In this document: positions 12,101-24,600 of the stretch, in pieces
How the letters are laid out: the number at the start of each line of letters is the position of its first letter
Position numbering within the stretch: the first letter of the stretch is position 1
From: Rhynchonema sp. JSB1_4
Taxonomy: Eukaryota > Nematoda > Chromadorea > Monhysterida > Xyalidae
Direction of reading: 5' to 3'
Length of the DNA: 64,000 nt
Assembly: GCA_030248065.1 (NCBI GenBank)
Contig: JASAMV010005983.1
Coordinates: 16,682-80,681 of the forward strand
Position numbers and translations under genes: made by a program
The notes under the pieces: generated by a model
Databases searched by the model: none
Seen by the model: the letters and a program-made list of their open reading frames with translations, nothing else
What the model was told of the DNA's origin: nothing

Positions 12101-15100
12101 TTGCGATTTCGCGCTCTTGTTGTTCTTCTGTCTCAGTCACAACTCTCGTCACAATTGACTCGATGTGCGTAACTGTTGGAACTTCTTGCTGCTGATATTC
12201 TCGCTCTTCGGCGTCCTGTGCTTGGTCAAAACTCTCTTCTTCACCACCATCTCGCGTTCTGCTCTTTATCGCTTGATATGCCGCTACACCGGCGATAGCA
12301 GGTGACGCCACCACTGCTGCTGCGCCCATGCCGACGACTTTGGCGGCCGATTTCACTCTGTCGCCGAATGACGACCTGCCATCGGTTGGCTCAAGCTGTT
12401 CGATTTCGGCTCCTTCTGGAACAACAGCGTACTCCGTTGTAACCGTTACTTCAGTTTTGCTCTCCACCACATGGATGTCAGTCTGAGACACATCATCTTG
12501 TTCCATTGATTCCTGGTCAACCTCTCCAGTTGTTGGCGAAATAGCGATGTCAGCAACCTCTGGTTCCGATTCTTCGGTCACAACACTGTCCAGCGTACCT
12601 TCGGCGTAAATTTGAGCGCCCACCTCGGCGATGTCGGTGCCCTCAGGCATTTCGTCCGACCGTGTAAGCAATTCTTCAAACATGGATGCTTCGGCTGTTG
12701 CAACTGTAACTGGTTCTTGAGTTGTGGCTTCACGTTTTTCCAATTCTGCTTTGACCATCTCGTCTGTCGGTGCTTCTGGAAGTCCGCTTTCGTGCACTGC
12801 CTCGTCAGCAAGCACCAGTTCACCTTGGGCTGCGGCATCTCTTACTTCTTCGTCGAGATGTTGCTGGCCTTCCCTCACTGATTCGTCGGCCACATCGAGT
12901 TCAGTTTCATCTTCTTCAGCTATTTTGGTGCTTCCATCAAATTCGTGGGTGTCCCCAGAATCTGCAGTCCGAATCTCTTGAACAGCTGGCTCAATGTCAG
13001 TCGAGATATGCGATTCACCGCTGACATCCAGTGTTTCTTCAATGTCTTTGTGAAATTGCTCTTCTGAAGCGGTCTCAACAGGCTCGAGCGCAATGTCCGT
13101 TTTCTTCGTTGGACTTTGCTCAGACGATATTTCACTTCTGTCAACCTCTTCCTCTTGCGGCTCAACTGACGTTGGTCGTTCAAATTCTGTCGGCTCCTCC
13201 ACGGTGTCTGGTTCTCGTCGCATTTCAGTCTCTTCAGTTGTGACTGTCTCAATGTAGGTTGTGTCCACGTGACGCTCGTAATCCGTGTCAACAGGCAGTG
13301 CTTCTGTGGTCATGAGTTCTTCAGCTTCAAAGTCTTCCTGACCATGATCGCCTGTACGGCTCTTGATGGCCTGATAAGCGGCGACACCGGCGATTGCAGG
13401 TGAAGCTACCACCGCTGCTGCACCCATTCCAACAACTTTGGCCGCTGATTTTATCTTGTCTCCAAACGACCTGTCATCAGATGATGGGCTGACCGGTTCC
13501 GCAGCCCCTCCATATGGCTCAGCAGCATACTCGGCGGTGCTAACGTCGGGCTCGGTCCGCCCTGTGATGTAGGTCCGACCTTGTGATGCGCGGACTGCGG
13601 CTTCGCTGAGAACTTCGACAGTCGTGCTTTCGTGCTGTTCTTCACCTGTAGGTGACTCTCGTTGTGGACTTTCAGCAGCTGGTTGTTCCTCCATTGTTTC
13701 CTCTTGGATTTGTCCATCGTCGATCGACAGCTCAAGAACGCTTTCATCGTGGGTTTCTGTTTGTAGCTGTTCCTCAGCAGCTTCACCGATAAGCTCGGTT
13801 TCACGATCAACAGCAGGTTCCCGTGGAATGTATGCCTCATCGGTTGGTTGATCTGCACTGGGTGAGATTTCGATTGACGTGTCCTGATCTTCTTCTTTCT
13901 GAGTTGACAAATCTTCGGCTATGCTTCCTCCAATCGCTTCCACGGGCGATACTTGGTCTTCAGGCGAAATCGAGCGTTGCTTCTCTGGTTCGCGTTCCAT
14001 GTCAGTTTCTGGTTCCTGGATCTCGTGTTCCTCGTGTTTCCGAGACCTTTCATGCTCTTCAGTGTCCAGTAAAATGTCAGCTTCCAGTTCTGGCCCTTCC
14101 GTTTCCTGTGCCGGTTCAGTCTCTTCCGATTCCCGTTCCGGTTCTGTTTCTTCCGCTTGAGAGATCACAAGTCCAGCTTCCTCTGCAATTTCACGAGCCT
14201 GTGCAACGGCATATTCAAGCAGGCTCGTGTCAGCTGGTATGCCTGATGATTCATCTTCGTCTTTGTCAGTTGGCACTTGTTCCTCTTCGTAATGTTGCTC
14301 CTCTGGCTGATCTATGACCTCCTTTTGTTGCAGTTGAATTTCTTTATCCTCGCTAGACAGTGGCCCTTCTCGTTCGATTTCTTCGGTGACGTCCAACTCA
14401 ACTTTGTGCGCTGTATCGGTTGCAACAACCGATTCTGGCTGCTCCGTGGTGTACTCAGTACGAACGTACTCCTTGCTCTCAGACATTTCGTATTGTTCAT
14501 GAGCTTCAGCAGATGGCTCTTCTGGCTGCTCTACCTCGCTTTCTTCCGAACGGTAACGTTGACCAGTCGCTTCGAAGCTGTGTTCTTCATGGATCGGTTC
14601 TTCAATATGACTGGAATCATCCTCTGCTTCCGGAGACATGTCTTCTGCTTTACTGCCTCTCCTGGCTTTAATCGCTTGGTAAGCAGCGGCGCCAGCAATA
14701 GCTGGTGAAGCAACGACTGCCGCTGCTCCTAGCCCAACTACTTTGGCTGCCGATTTCATTCGATCTCCAAACGACGGGCCGTGTTCCTTTTCAACCTCCT
14801 CGTGTGCGTGGACGTCGGCGGGTCCAGCAGTCGGTCGCGGTGTTGACAAATCGGACGCCATTGTGCTTCGTCCCGTATCGACGTTCTCCGACACCGTCGC
14901 AATGCCCGACTCGTCATCGGAGTGCGCCGTGTCTATCTGCTCCTTGACGTGATGGAGATCTTGCTCTGGTTCTGCAGCAAGGTCGGGTTCGAGCGAATCT
15001 GGCGTGAATCTGGATCGGCGTGCATGATCGGCTTGAGCACTCTCCTCCAACTCCAACTGAGTTGTTCCAACATGCTCATCGCCTTCAGGTTCGTGTGATT

Positions 15101-15685
15101 CATCAGCTCGTGTTGCCGTTTCTGGTTGTTCTTCTTCGCTTGCATCCGACCTCTTCTTGATGGTGTACATCGTGTCCTTTGTTGTCGTGATCTGTTCGTA
15201 CGCCCGAATTCGACTCTTCACCGAACCGAAGATCGGTGCCTCTGGTTGGTCATCGTCTTCGTCACCGGCACCTTCGGCTTCACGTTCTTCATCCGATCCT
15301 GCTTCGATGACACGTGATTCATCGGTGGGCGATTGTCCGACCGGGATTTTGACGGGCATCGTGCCCACGCGTGTTGCACTCAAGCGCTCGCCGGCTTGTG
15401 TTGGATACATCTCCTCCATTGGGGATGTCTCCGGCGATTGGCCGTGCGGTACAGACTCTTCGGGTGGAGACATGGACGGTGGCGAACTACCAGGCGGCGG
15501 GTGTTTCTCTAGTATGATCTCCCTAGTATACGAATGAGTAGGCACAGTATCAGATAACACAGGTGAACTAGCATCATCTACATGTTCAGGAGAATGAACG
15601 CTACTGTCCGCTGCTAATTCGTCAGATCGCAGCCCAAGCCGGTGTGACTCTGCGGCAGGTGCTTGGGTTGCCGATTTGTCGCCGT
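6159..15685 (-). CDS. unc-44: Giant ankyrin 3' terminal exon (3,174 codons plus stop)
   Basis: One uninterrupted 9,527-nt exon, acceptor TTGTAG at 15686, stop at 6159-6161. It encodes a Glu/Thr/Ser/Gln-rich chain with no globular domain I can name, comparable to the giant exon of nematode unc-44 and of neuronal ankyrin-G/B that patterns axons. Five copies of a hydrophobic 41-42-residue module ([13 protein letters not shown], then [10 protein letters not shown]) and one longer Ala/Gly/Val stretch interrupt the acidic sequence. Near its end it repeats the tail motif [14 protein letters not shown]. The C-terminus is AGSADSLNQ, with several earlier SxDSL-like repeats. Long antisense frames opposite it are composition shadows. 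Confidence 0.92.
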
Positions 15686-18600
15686 CTACAATTACGAAAC
15701 AGAATAAACATGGTAGAAATTGACATATATGCAGTGAAATTGTAGAATCCCCCCTCATACGGCTTTTATCTTACTCTTGTGTACCGTGCTGCCTAAGCCG
15801 AACCAAAGCGTTGCAACAGAAAAAGGTGCAAAGTCATGCTAAACTACTGAAGCACAACACAGGAAAACGAAATTTATCGTGCAGTGAAATAAATATGTAT
15901 AACAATTTGGGATCCATTTGTTGGACGATAACTCAAATGATAATAAGCCATGCAAATGAGTAGCAGTTGACATTGAACGCGCGCTGACATTGTTAGATGA
16001 GTGACGGTGGCGTGACATGTTAGAGACTAGAGTTACACATAATACACTGTATACCTAATTATTTGTTTGACTTCTTCTTCTTTTTACGGTGTTGCTTTTG
16101 TATAGGCTGCAACTGAATGTGCTGCTCCGGGTCCATTGTGCCTTGGTAAACTTGCTCATTGACTTTCAATCGTATCAGCTGCTCGCCGTCGGCCGATCTA
16201 GTCCCTGTATTTGACTCCAACACGTCACAATACAACACCAATATTACTGTAGGTAGCTGGTCACCTCGATAACTCCGTCATGAGTTATGATCTAAGTGCA
16301 TGTGCTGATTGGCGTCCGTGCTGCTTGTGCGGAGTCATCAAGTGCGACCAGTAGTAACACAGTGAGAAAGGAATGCGGTTGTCTCGAAAGGACTTTGATC
16401 AGGCAACACAACAATAGAAAAGGTGGACTGACTAAAGCAAGACCGTCACGCAGCGCATAGCTAACCACCTACGAATGGTCACGAAACGATAGAGTGCCGC
16501 AGCGTCACGCTCGATCAGTGCTCATTCACTCTAATCCATGAATAGAACGTGCGCAGTGTATAGTGCCATTTGTGAAGTGTGTGGTGATGTAGTGATTTTA
16601 CGTATAGCATACAATGCACCTATGTAGAAACAAGCAACCCCAACGATATGCACTGAATCACGTGCCTGATGCCTCCGCGGAATCGTCGCCAACTGTCTCT
16701 TGCTCTATCGTTTGAACCGTTTCAACTTCGGGTGATTCTCCACCTGAAATGTTGTTGTTGGTGTACGCTGTCATGAACTGACCAAAATTGACGTTATTCG
16801 TAATCGATGTATAGTGCCACAGCGTACCTTCTTCATAAGTGGTGCGTGTTGTAGTGACAACTCTGGTCACCTTTTTGGAGACCACCACGTTTCCGTGCTC
16901 GTCAATGAAGCCCTCTTCCATGGATTCACGTTGTTGCGTTGTGGCAACTGCAATAATGAGTGGTTGCGTTATGAACTGGCTAGGATCAATTCAGTACGCT
17001 CACTTAGTAAAGCGGTAAACCGTAAAATAGCGCTTCGAGCCCCGGCAAGGTAAAAAAACTCCAAACAGTTATAAAATCCCATAAGCATTAGCAGAACAAC
17101 AGGAAACCTTGAGTTATGAGTGTGTCTTCAGCTAAGGTAAACGTGTCTTCTAATTCTGTAATTCACAAAAATTATTCGGTCAGTAACTGTTTCCGGTTAC
17201 TTTCAAAAGCTGAGGATGTTACGGACAAACTGGCACACCACACGTTCAACCATTTCTCCACACTCGCACACCGCTACTCTCCAACTGCTCTTTGTTACTT
17301 CTTTGTACATTGTCTATTATCACAAACGCAAAGGATTTTAGGGTTGAACCGACAGTTAGTGTACACAATCTAATACTCCACAAATTTACGTGGTTCGTTG
17401 TCTTTTCCGGTTGTAACAGCGGCCAAGTGCCTGGCAAGACTGGTTTGCAGTTGCAGCAGCACCTCGGGCGTTATCGGTCCGTAGACGGGCAGCTTGACGT
17501 GCGCCACCGACGTCTTCACTTCACGTTTGTGATGCGCGTGCAGTTTCATCTGCATTTCCTTGCCCTCGCCGGCCAGTCGGAGCGCCTCATTAGCTGCTGC
17601 CGATTGTTTGAGGAACGCAGCATCGGCATCAACACGTTTCAATTGTGAATGCAATTCCTCCAATGTCATCGCTTCGGGCATGGTTGGCGGCAGTTCGGGA
17701 ATGATCGACCCATTCACCAGTTGACCGCAGAACACACCGTCGATCACGTTGAAATGTCCGCTGGCCTTGGTCGTAATGCGAGTGCGAGGCTGGATGCGAT
17801 CGAGATCATTGTCGTTGTGATGCATTGAATCGGCGACATGTGGACCATTGGCCTCAATCTGAGTGATCTGCGTGTTGGATGACTCTGCCCCCACAGACGT
17901 GTTCATGCCAGATGCCGTTGACACGACCGAAGTGGTGAGGTTGGCTGCGCACAGCACGTCGTTGCCCGCGGTTGCTGCTTGCAGTTGGTCATTATTGTTC
18001 GCAGCAGCTGCCCTGCCCGAATCCACATTCCATTCGGTATTTATGTTGGATTCACTCGCTGTGACCTGCATGGTGTCTGACGATCGCATGCTGGTGTTAC
18101 TTTCAGTGGTTGTAGTTGTTGTCGTAAATTGTTGTTGTTGTTGACCGCCAGCATTGTCTGCCCCAACAGCAACACCTTCCAGTTTGTCCGTTTGGTTACC
18201 CATCGAAACGAATCGCACTTCGGGCACGAGTCGCGTGATCTCGGCCTGGTCGCGCAGCTTGATGTCCTCCTCCGTTTGACCGGTGGATTTGGTGAGCGCA
18301 CTGTGCTCGACAGCTATGCGATGTACTACTTCAGTGTTTGGCGAATATTGTGGTTGAGGAGTGCTGCCGTCAGCCGCAAATCGATTTGAGCCCGTTGCAA
18401 CCGTGCAAGTCGTTGTCACCTCACGCATTTTTACCGCCGCGCGTTTGGCAGACAGCCCGTGCTCGACCACGTCTGGATTGCTCTGTTCACTCGACATTAT
18501 GCACACACCTACGCACGCACTATGTGTTACCGTATATTGATGTAATTCAGTAATTTGTTCGCAAGCTGAAAATCAAGAACTCCTGTTCGTACTGACCATT

Positions 18601-21600
18601 GTTTCCGAAAAATTCTCTTGAGAAAGAAACTCTGACCTGGTGTTATGTTACGAATGAGCTGGCATAATGTATTTGGTTTCTGCTGACTAAAAGGCAAAAG
18701 AAAATGCGTGGTGTCGTGAAGAACAACTGGCGAGCTTCAACTTCGACTTATGCGTTTGCCCGTAAAGCTGTTTAGCCCTCTCAACGTCAGCAACACCCAA
18801 GACTCCATAAAACTGCGCCGTCGTGCTGTGTGGTGACTGGTGAGGTACATATGTGGTACCTTGTGGCGTGCTGATTCCCACAGGCCAGTGGGCTGTGCTG
18901 TCATGGGGGAACGCGCCGACGCAACTGTTGTTAACTTGCTGGCCTTGCTCTGAACCTATCCAAGCTGCATATCCACCACACATTACACTGCATATAATCC
19001 AAATGTGTTTGGGTGTAATACACACTCAGCACGCTTGGGGGACTGGCAACAGCACAAAGGTATGGTGCCTAAAGTTGGTTAGGGGCTGATGATGCTATAG
19101 ATTATGTTCTACCGACTCGATCATGGATTATTCACTCACACACACACGCACAGCACACCGCAAACACACATGATTCACCTTGCCTACTCTGTCCGTCCTC
19201 GAACTTGTCACTGCCGATCGAAATCGGCGGCGATCGTTCGACAGATCGTTCATGCCCGAGCACCTTGCCCTGAATTGACACCGGTTTGGCCGGATCGAGT
19301 GTGTCGGTCTCTTCGGTGAACTGTGTCGTTCGAATGATGCTCTCCACCCCTGGCTCAGGGAACATGATCTCGCTCGTCACTGCTGCGAGTCGTGAAGGGA
19401 ACTTGACTGGTTCGTAGGGCACAATAGTCGATGCGGATGATATGGTGGATCGTGGCGAAATGGGTTCGTCGGCCATTGAGGACTCTTCAGTGGATGCCTG
19501 TGCGAATATGAGTGACCGACGTCGACGGCCGTCCACCGTCACTGACGAGTGTGCTCCGGCATCGGCACCGGACGCGCGTGCGTGAATGTTCAGCGTGATC
19601 TCCTGGATGCCGGACGGACCGGCCGGTCGCGATTTGTGCGTGTCTGGGAATTTGCGAGGCGGCACCACTGGTGGCTTGTCGTCAGCTAATGTTTCAGGCG
19701 TTCGATCGTGTGATCGACGTGGTTTCGGCTCGGGTTTGGTCTCTACTGGCGCTGCCAGTATTTCAGCTCTCATTTTTCTTGCTAAAAGTTTATTGCGTTG
19801 TAAAAACGTCCGTGTTTCGAAAAGCGTGCCAGTTTGACGGTGTGGTATGTACGTGCATGGAATAATTTGACGCCAGCAGCCACATGACAATCCAATGCCT
19901 TCACTCTCATTCACATACACATTCGAGTTTGAGCCTTATGCATACGAGGACAATTTGAACAAGATATGTACCAAAGACTGAGCACCTTTCGTAGATAGTG
20001 ACGTTGCGCTTCGTAAATATATACGAAAAAATTAAGCCCGATTAACGTACCGTCCTCATCCAGTCGATCTTTGAATATGACGGTGTCGGCACTTTGTTGT
20101 GATTCGACACTCGGCTGTACCGACTCCGACCAAACGGCGGTGGACGGTTGTTCGCCCTCATGCACAATTCGCTCAGTGAAGTGCTCCTCAACCACGCGCG
20201 AGCTCTCTGCAAAACGCATTCGGCTGTTCAATAGGTGCCACCTAACCTGAACCATTCCCGTTTGTCTAACGGTGTACACACAGCCATAGTGCCGATGCAG
20301 TTAGCACAAAACCCAACGCAAGCAAGTACGGTTGACTTAAAAATACAGAGTTGACCATGTCGAGAAATGTGTTACAGTAGTCCTTCATTCCATAACTCGG
20401 GTAGACGAACGGAATCGGGATCAGGATAAAGTTGGAACGAACAGAGAAGTGTACGTGTTGACGCAAGCTAATGTACATAGAACTGAGCAAAAATTCACAC
20501 GTTCCAGTCACACATGTGCTACCTTACCAAGCGCTGTTAACTGAACGCACGAAACCAAAAGGAGTATGGTTAAAGGCGGTGTGAGGTCGGCAGAGAGAAA
20601 TGAGTAAAAAGTGTGAGGCTTTTGCGATTAGGAAAGACGGGAGTTGGTACATGAGTTGATTTGGAAGCAAGCAAAGTCAAGAATTCAAATCAGAGGTCAT
20701 TCAGCACAACAGTCAAGCAGCTGAAGTTTGTGTGAAACTGGCTATGATTTCAGAATTATTAGTGATGCAAAAAGCAAAGCAACATTCGAAATTGAACGTA
20801 TATATGTACACAGTAGTTGACAAACCATTCATTCCAAGGCCCCATTGTGTTCATACATTAGGTACATTGGCCGAGTGCATGTGCAATTTTTCATGCTACA
20901 AGTGGATGCAAACATAGGTAAACAATGGTACAACAACAGAACAACACAAAATCCAACAAAAGGACAATAGATGAACACGTGAACAGAACGGTACGACGCG
21001 AGCAGGCAGGCACACACACACACACCGAAGATGCACGCTGAGTGGCCTTGTATGTATGTCTCACCTTCGGTCGGTTCGTCAGTGATCATCGGTGGTTGCT
21101 GTTGCGCTGCTGCTGCATCCCACTCCTGCACGTGCTCAGCCAGTTCACGCAGTTGACTGTCACGATCGCTCGTCGGTTCGGACCCCAACTCTTGTTGTTG
21201 TTGGTCGTCGGTGCCAAAGTCCAGGTGTACGACACGCGAGTGCTCGGTGACCACAATCTGTTCGTCGCGACTCGTGCGCGTCACCTCGTCCAGCTCGACG
21301 ATACCGGTCGTGTTCGGAACTGGCGATCGATCGCTGGATGGTGGTGATTTCACTGCTGCTGCTGCTGTGTCGGCCTCATCTGCCGCCGGTTGTTCCTCGG
21401 GACTGTCCAGCGGGGTCGACTCTCTCTCAGCCAGCGTCGTTGGCATTTCGTCTCCGCCGACCGCATCTGACGATAGTTCCTCTTCGGTGACCTTTGCGCC
21501 AGTGTCGTCGTCTGGCTGTGGTGTCTCTTCCTGGATCACCTCCGAAGCTATCGCCGAGTGCTGCGATTCATCCGGCGATATTGGTGGACTTGGTGACATC

Positions 21601-24600
21601 ATCGCTGGCTCGTCGGGACTGATCGAACTGGCCAAAGCCTTCTCTTTCATCGACTCGGCTGCTTCAACCGCTGCTGCTGGTGTCGGGGACACGGACTGCG
21701 GCGGACTTGCCTCCTTCACAGACGGCGGTGTCGGAGGGGTGGTCGATCGCGGTGTGGGCGAAGCTTCCCTCTGTTCGATTGGTGATCCGGCTACGGGACT
21801 TGGCGTTTTCGCTTCTGCTACTGGAGAGGCTATTGGTCCCGCATGGTCTTGCTTTGTCTCGTCATGTCGCTCTGGTGAATCCAGCCGTTCTTCGACTGAT
21901 TCTGGAGAAAATGTTAGTTTATCTATTTCAACCTCAACAGCGCCTGCAACCTGTGAGTCGGCATCGCTAGGTACTGCAGCCTCACCCCCTTCCTGCCGGG
22001 TGTCAGCTTTCTGGTCATCTGCTTCACCTATTATATGTGACGACTCGGTTTCTGCGTCTGTGACAGTGGTGCTAATTTGTTCATGCAACGGAGGTGTGGG
22101 ACTGCGCGCTGGTGGGGTGGGCTCGCGTTCTGCAATCGGATGAGCTGCTGGCGGAGATGACTCACGCTGTGGTGAAGTCGGTTCTGGTGGAGGAGACACT
22201 GCGTCTGATTTTGGGGATTCATCTTGTGGACTTGACGATGTCATCTGACGAATCGTAGTCTCAACCGTGTGTGCTTCAGTAACGATTGTGCCGATCTTGG
22301 TTGCTTCATCCGATGGCTCTCTTTCTGGAGAAAGCTGTGCCGGTGGTGTAGGTTCGCGAGCAGGTGGTGTAAGCTCTCGTTGAGGTTCGTGCGTAATTTC
22401 TGGTTGTTGTGCGTGCTGTTCAGCTGGTGGTTCCCCTTCGGGAGAACGTTCTGTTGATGGAGTTGGTTCTCGTGCAGGTGGCGTGGGTTCCCTTGCAGGT
22501 GGCGTGGGCTCCCGTGCAGGTGGCGTGGGTTCCCTTGCAGGTGGCGTGGGCTCCCGTGCAGGTGGCGTGGGTTCCCTTGCAGGTGGCGTGGGCTCCCGTG
22601 CAGGTGGCGTGGGCTCCCGTGCAGGTGGCGTGGGTTCCCTTGCAGGTGGCGTGGGCTCCCGTGCAGGTGGCGTGGGCTCCCGTGCAGGTGGTGTTGGTTC
22701 TCGTTCCGGTCGTGCATGTTCATGCTCTACTTCTAGTTGTTGCGCCTGTTCAATGACAGCGGACTCAGGCGACGGTCTGTGCTCTCGTACATCATCGTGC
22801 ACCAACAGCACGTCCTCGGTCACATGTACTCGTTGCTGCTCGGTTCCTGCCGCCTTCGGCACGTCGCTCGGCTCCTCTGTCACAAGATATTTTAAAAATA
22901 ATTTTAACCACTACTATAATACAACTACGACAGGACAGTGACTTAAAGGGGAAATTGCACATTCCTCTTCGCCCTTCAAACTTTACAAGGGCTTAGATAA
23001 CAGTTTGGACATCACAAAAGTCAAATCACTTGTTGCCAATTGTCAGACGTGCAACCACAAGATGGAAATAAAAAGGAACCGCCGGGAAGAAAATTCGCCG
23101 CGGACCGGCCGAATTTCTACCTGCGCATTCAGGGTTTCAAATGGTCTCGACGCGATCTGCTAATGTTTGCGTCAGAACAAAATGTTCCATGGTGCACCAG
23201 CCAACTTGCCACATCTCGCAAAAGAAATTTCGAAAATTTTCGTCATTCTCTTTCATTGCGTGCGGCATCGCCCGTGCAACCAGCGTGGCGAGCGGGCTGA
23301 AACATTTTGTTCTGACGCAAACATTAGCAGATCGCGTCGAGACCATTTGAAACCCTGAATTGCAGAGAAATCCCCCCCCCCCAATCCCCCCCCCCCACAC
23401 CACAAACACAAACAAACAAAAATCCCCCCCCAACCCAACAACAAAATAAAAGCGAAAAAATTTCCCCTTTAAAGCGTTGATGTATTTCTCTCCGTTTGAA
23501 GTGCCCATATAGATTGAAACAGAAAATACCACAACCACTGTGACCAGGATCAATCATGCAGAAGTACTAATCATATATGTGCAAGCGGCTTCAATGTACG
23601 TACATATATAGTGCGTTGGGCCGTTTTATGACCGGTGCGGTATATTCGCGGACGCATAAGAAGTGAAAGTTTTTTGGTTAGCTAGTGTGGAATTCGCAAG
23701 ATTGATTCAAGAAGAATGAAGTGCGAAGCAAAAGTGCGGTTACGATAATTGTGAGAGAGAGACCAATTGGTATGAAACGTTGATTTTTAAGCTTCATGAA
23801 GTTATTGGATCAAGAGTTGTATGACAAGTTAGTGCAAGGGTCGAGCTCACCTTCGCGGACCGGTGAGGCCGGCGGTGTCGGTGTCTTACGTCTTGGCGGT
23901 ACCGGTTTCTGGACGGGTGGCAATCGCGTTGCGTAGTCACCGGATGTCTTGAGGGTCGACGACAGCTGATGTGTCGTGATCGTCGTCGTCGCTGCGCCTC
24001 GACTGCTCGGCTCGGGGATTTCTTCGACTTTGTAGATCAACCGACGTATGATGTCCTCACGACCGATTCGTCGCAGAGCGTTCTCCAGCACCGTGGCTAC
24101 AATTGCAGGCACTACGTTTCAGGCTTGATGCTTTTCTGTCTGCCGAAAGCGTTAGTTGGTTCAGGATGCTTGATGGTTGGTTTATGTCCGCAAGGAACTT
24201 CGCAAATTGGTTACACGTCTGTGGAAGCACTCACCATTTGCGCCGTGACCGGTGCGTTCAATCCAGATAACGATGGCTGTGATTGCCTCATGACCCGGAT
24301 ACTCTTGTCGAATCTGTCGGATGTCGCCGTCGGGGATTTCGAGTGCGCGAGCAAAGCGTTGCCAGTCTGGACCGACCTCGCGTGCCACTTCAATGCACGA
24401 AACATTGTCGGACTTGGGAATGAACTCCGGGGCTGAAATAGCGATTGATATGCAAACAGTCTGCCGAATCAACATATATACAATGGTACATACAAACTTA
24501 AAGTATAAAGTATTACTTACGCGGATCATTCAGTGATGGATACTTCTTGGGCAATTTGACTAGTTCCTTCTCGGAGCTCGCTGACGACACGGCATCACTC

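Noticed and set aside
21211..22143. 310-codon plus-strand frame
   Set aside because: Antisense shadow of the Pro/Ser/Glu-rich 1812-nt ankyrin exon; composition explained by the opposite strand.
23370..23465. Poly-C tracts as a functional quadruplex or i-motif
   Set aside because: They lie near the end of a mobile element and could be slippage; no further support.
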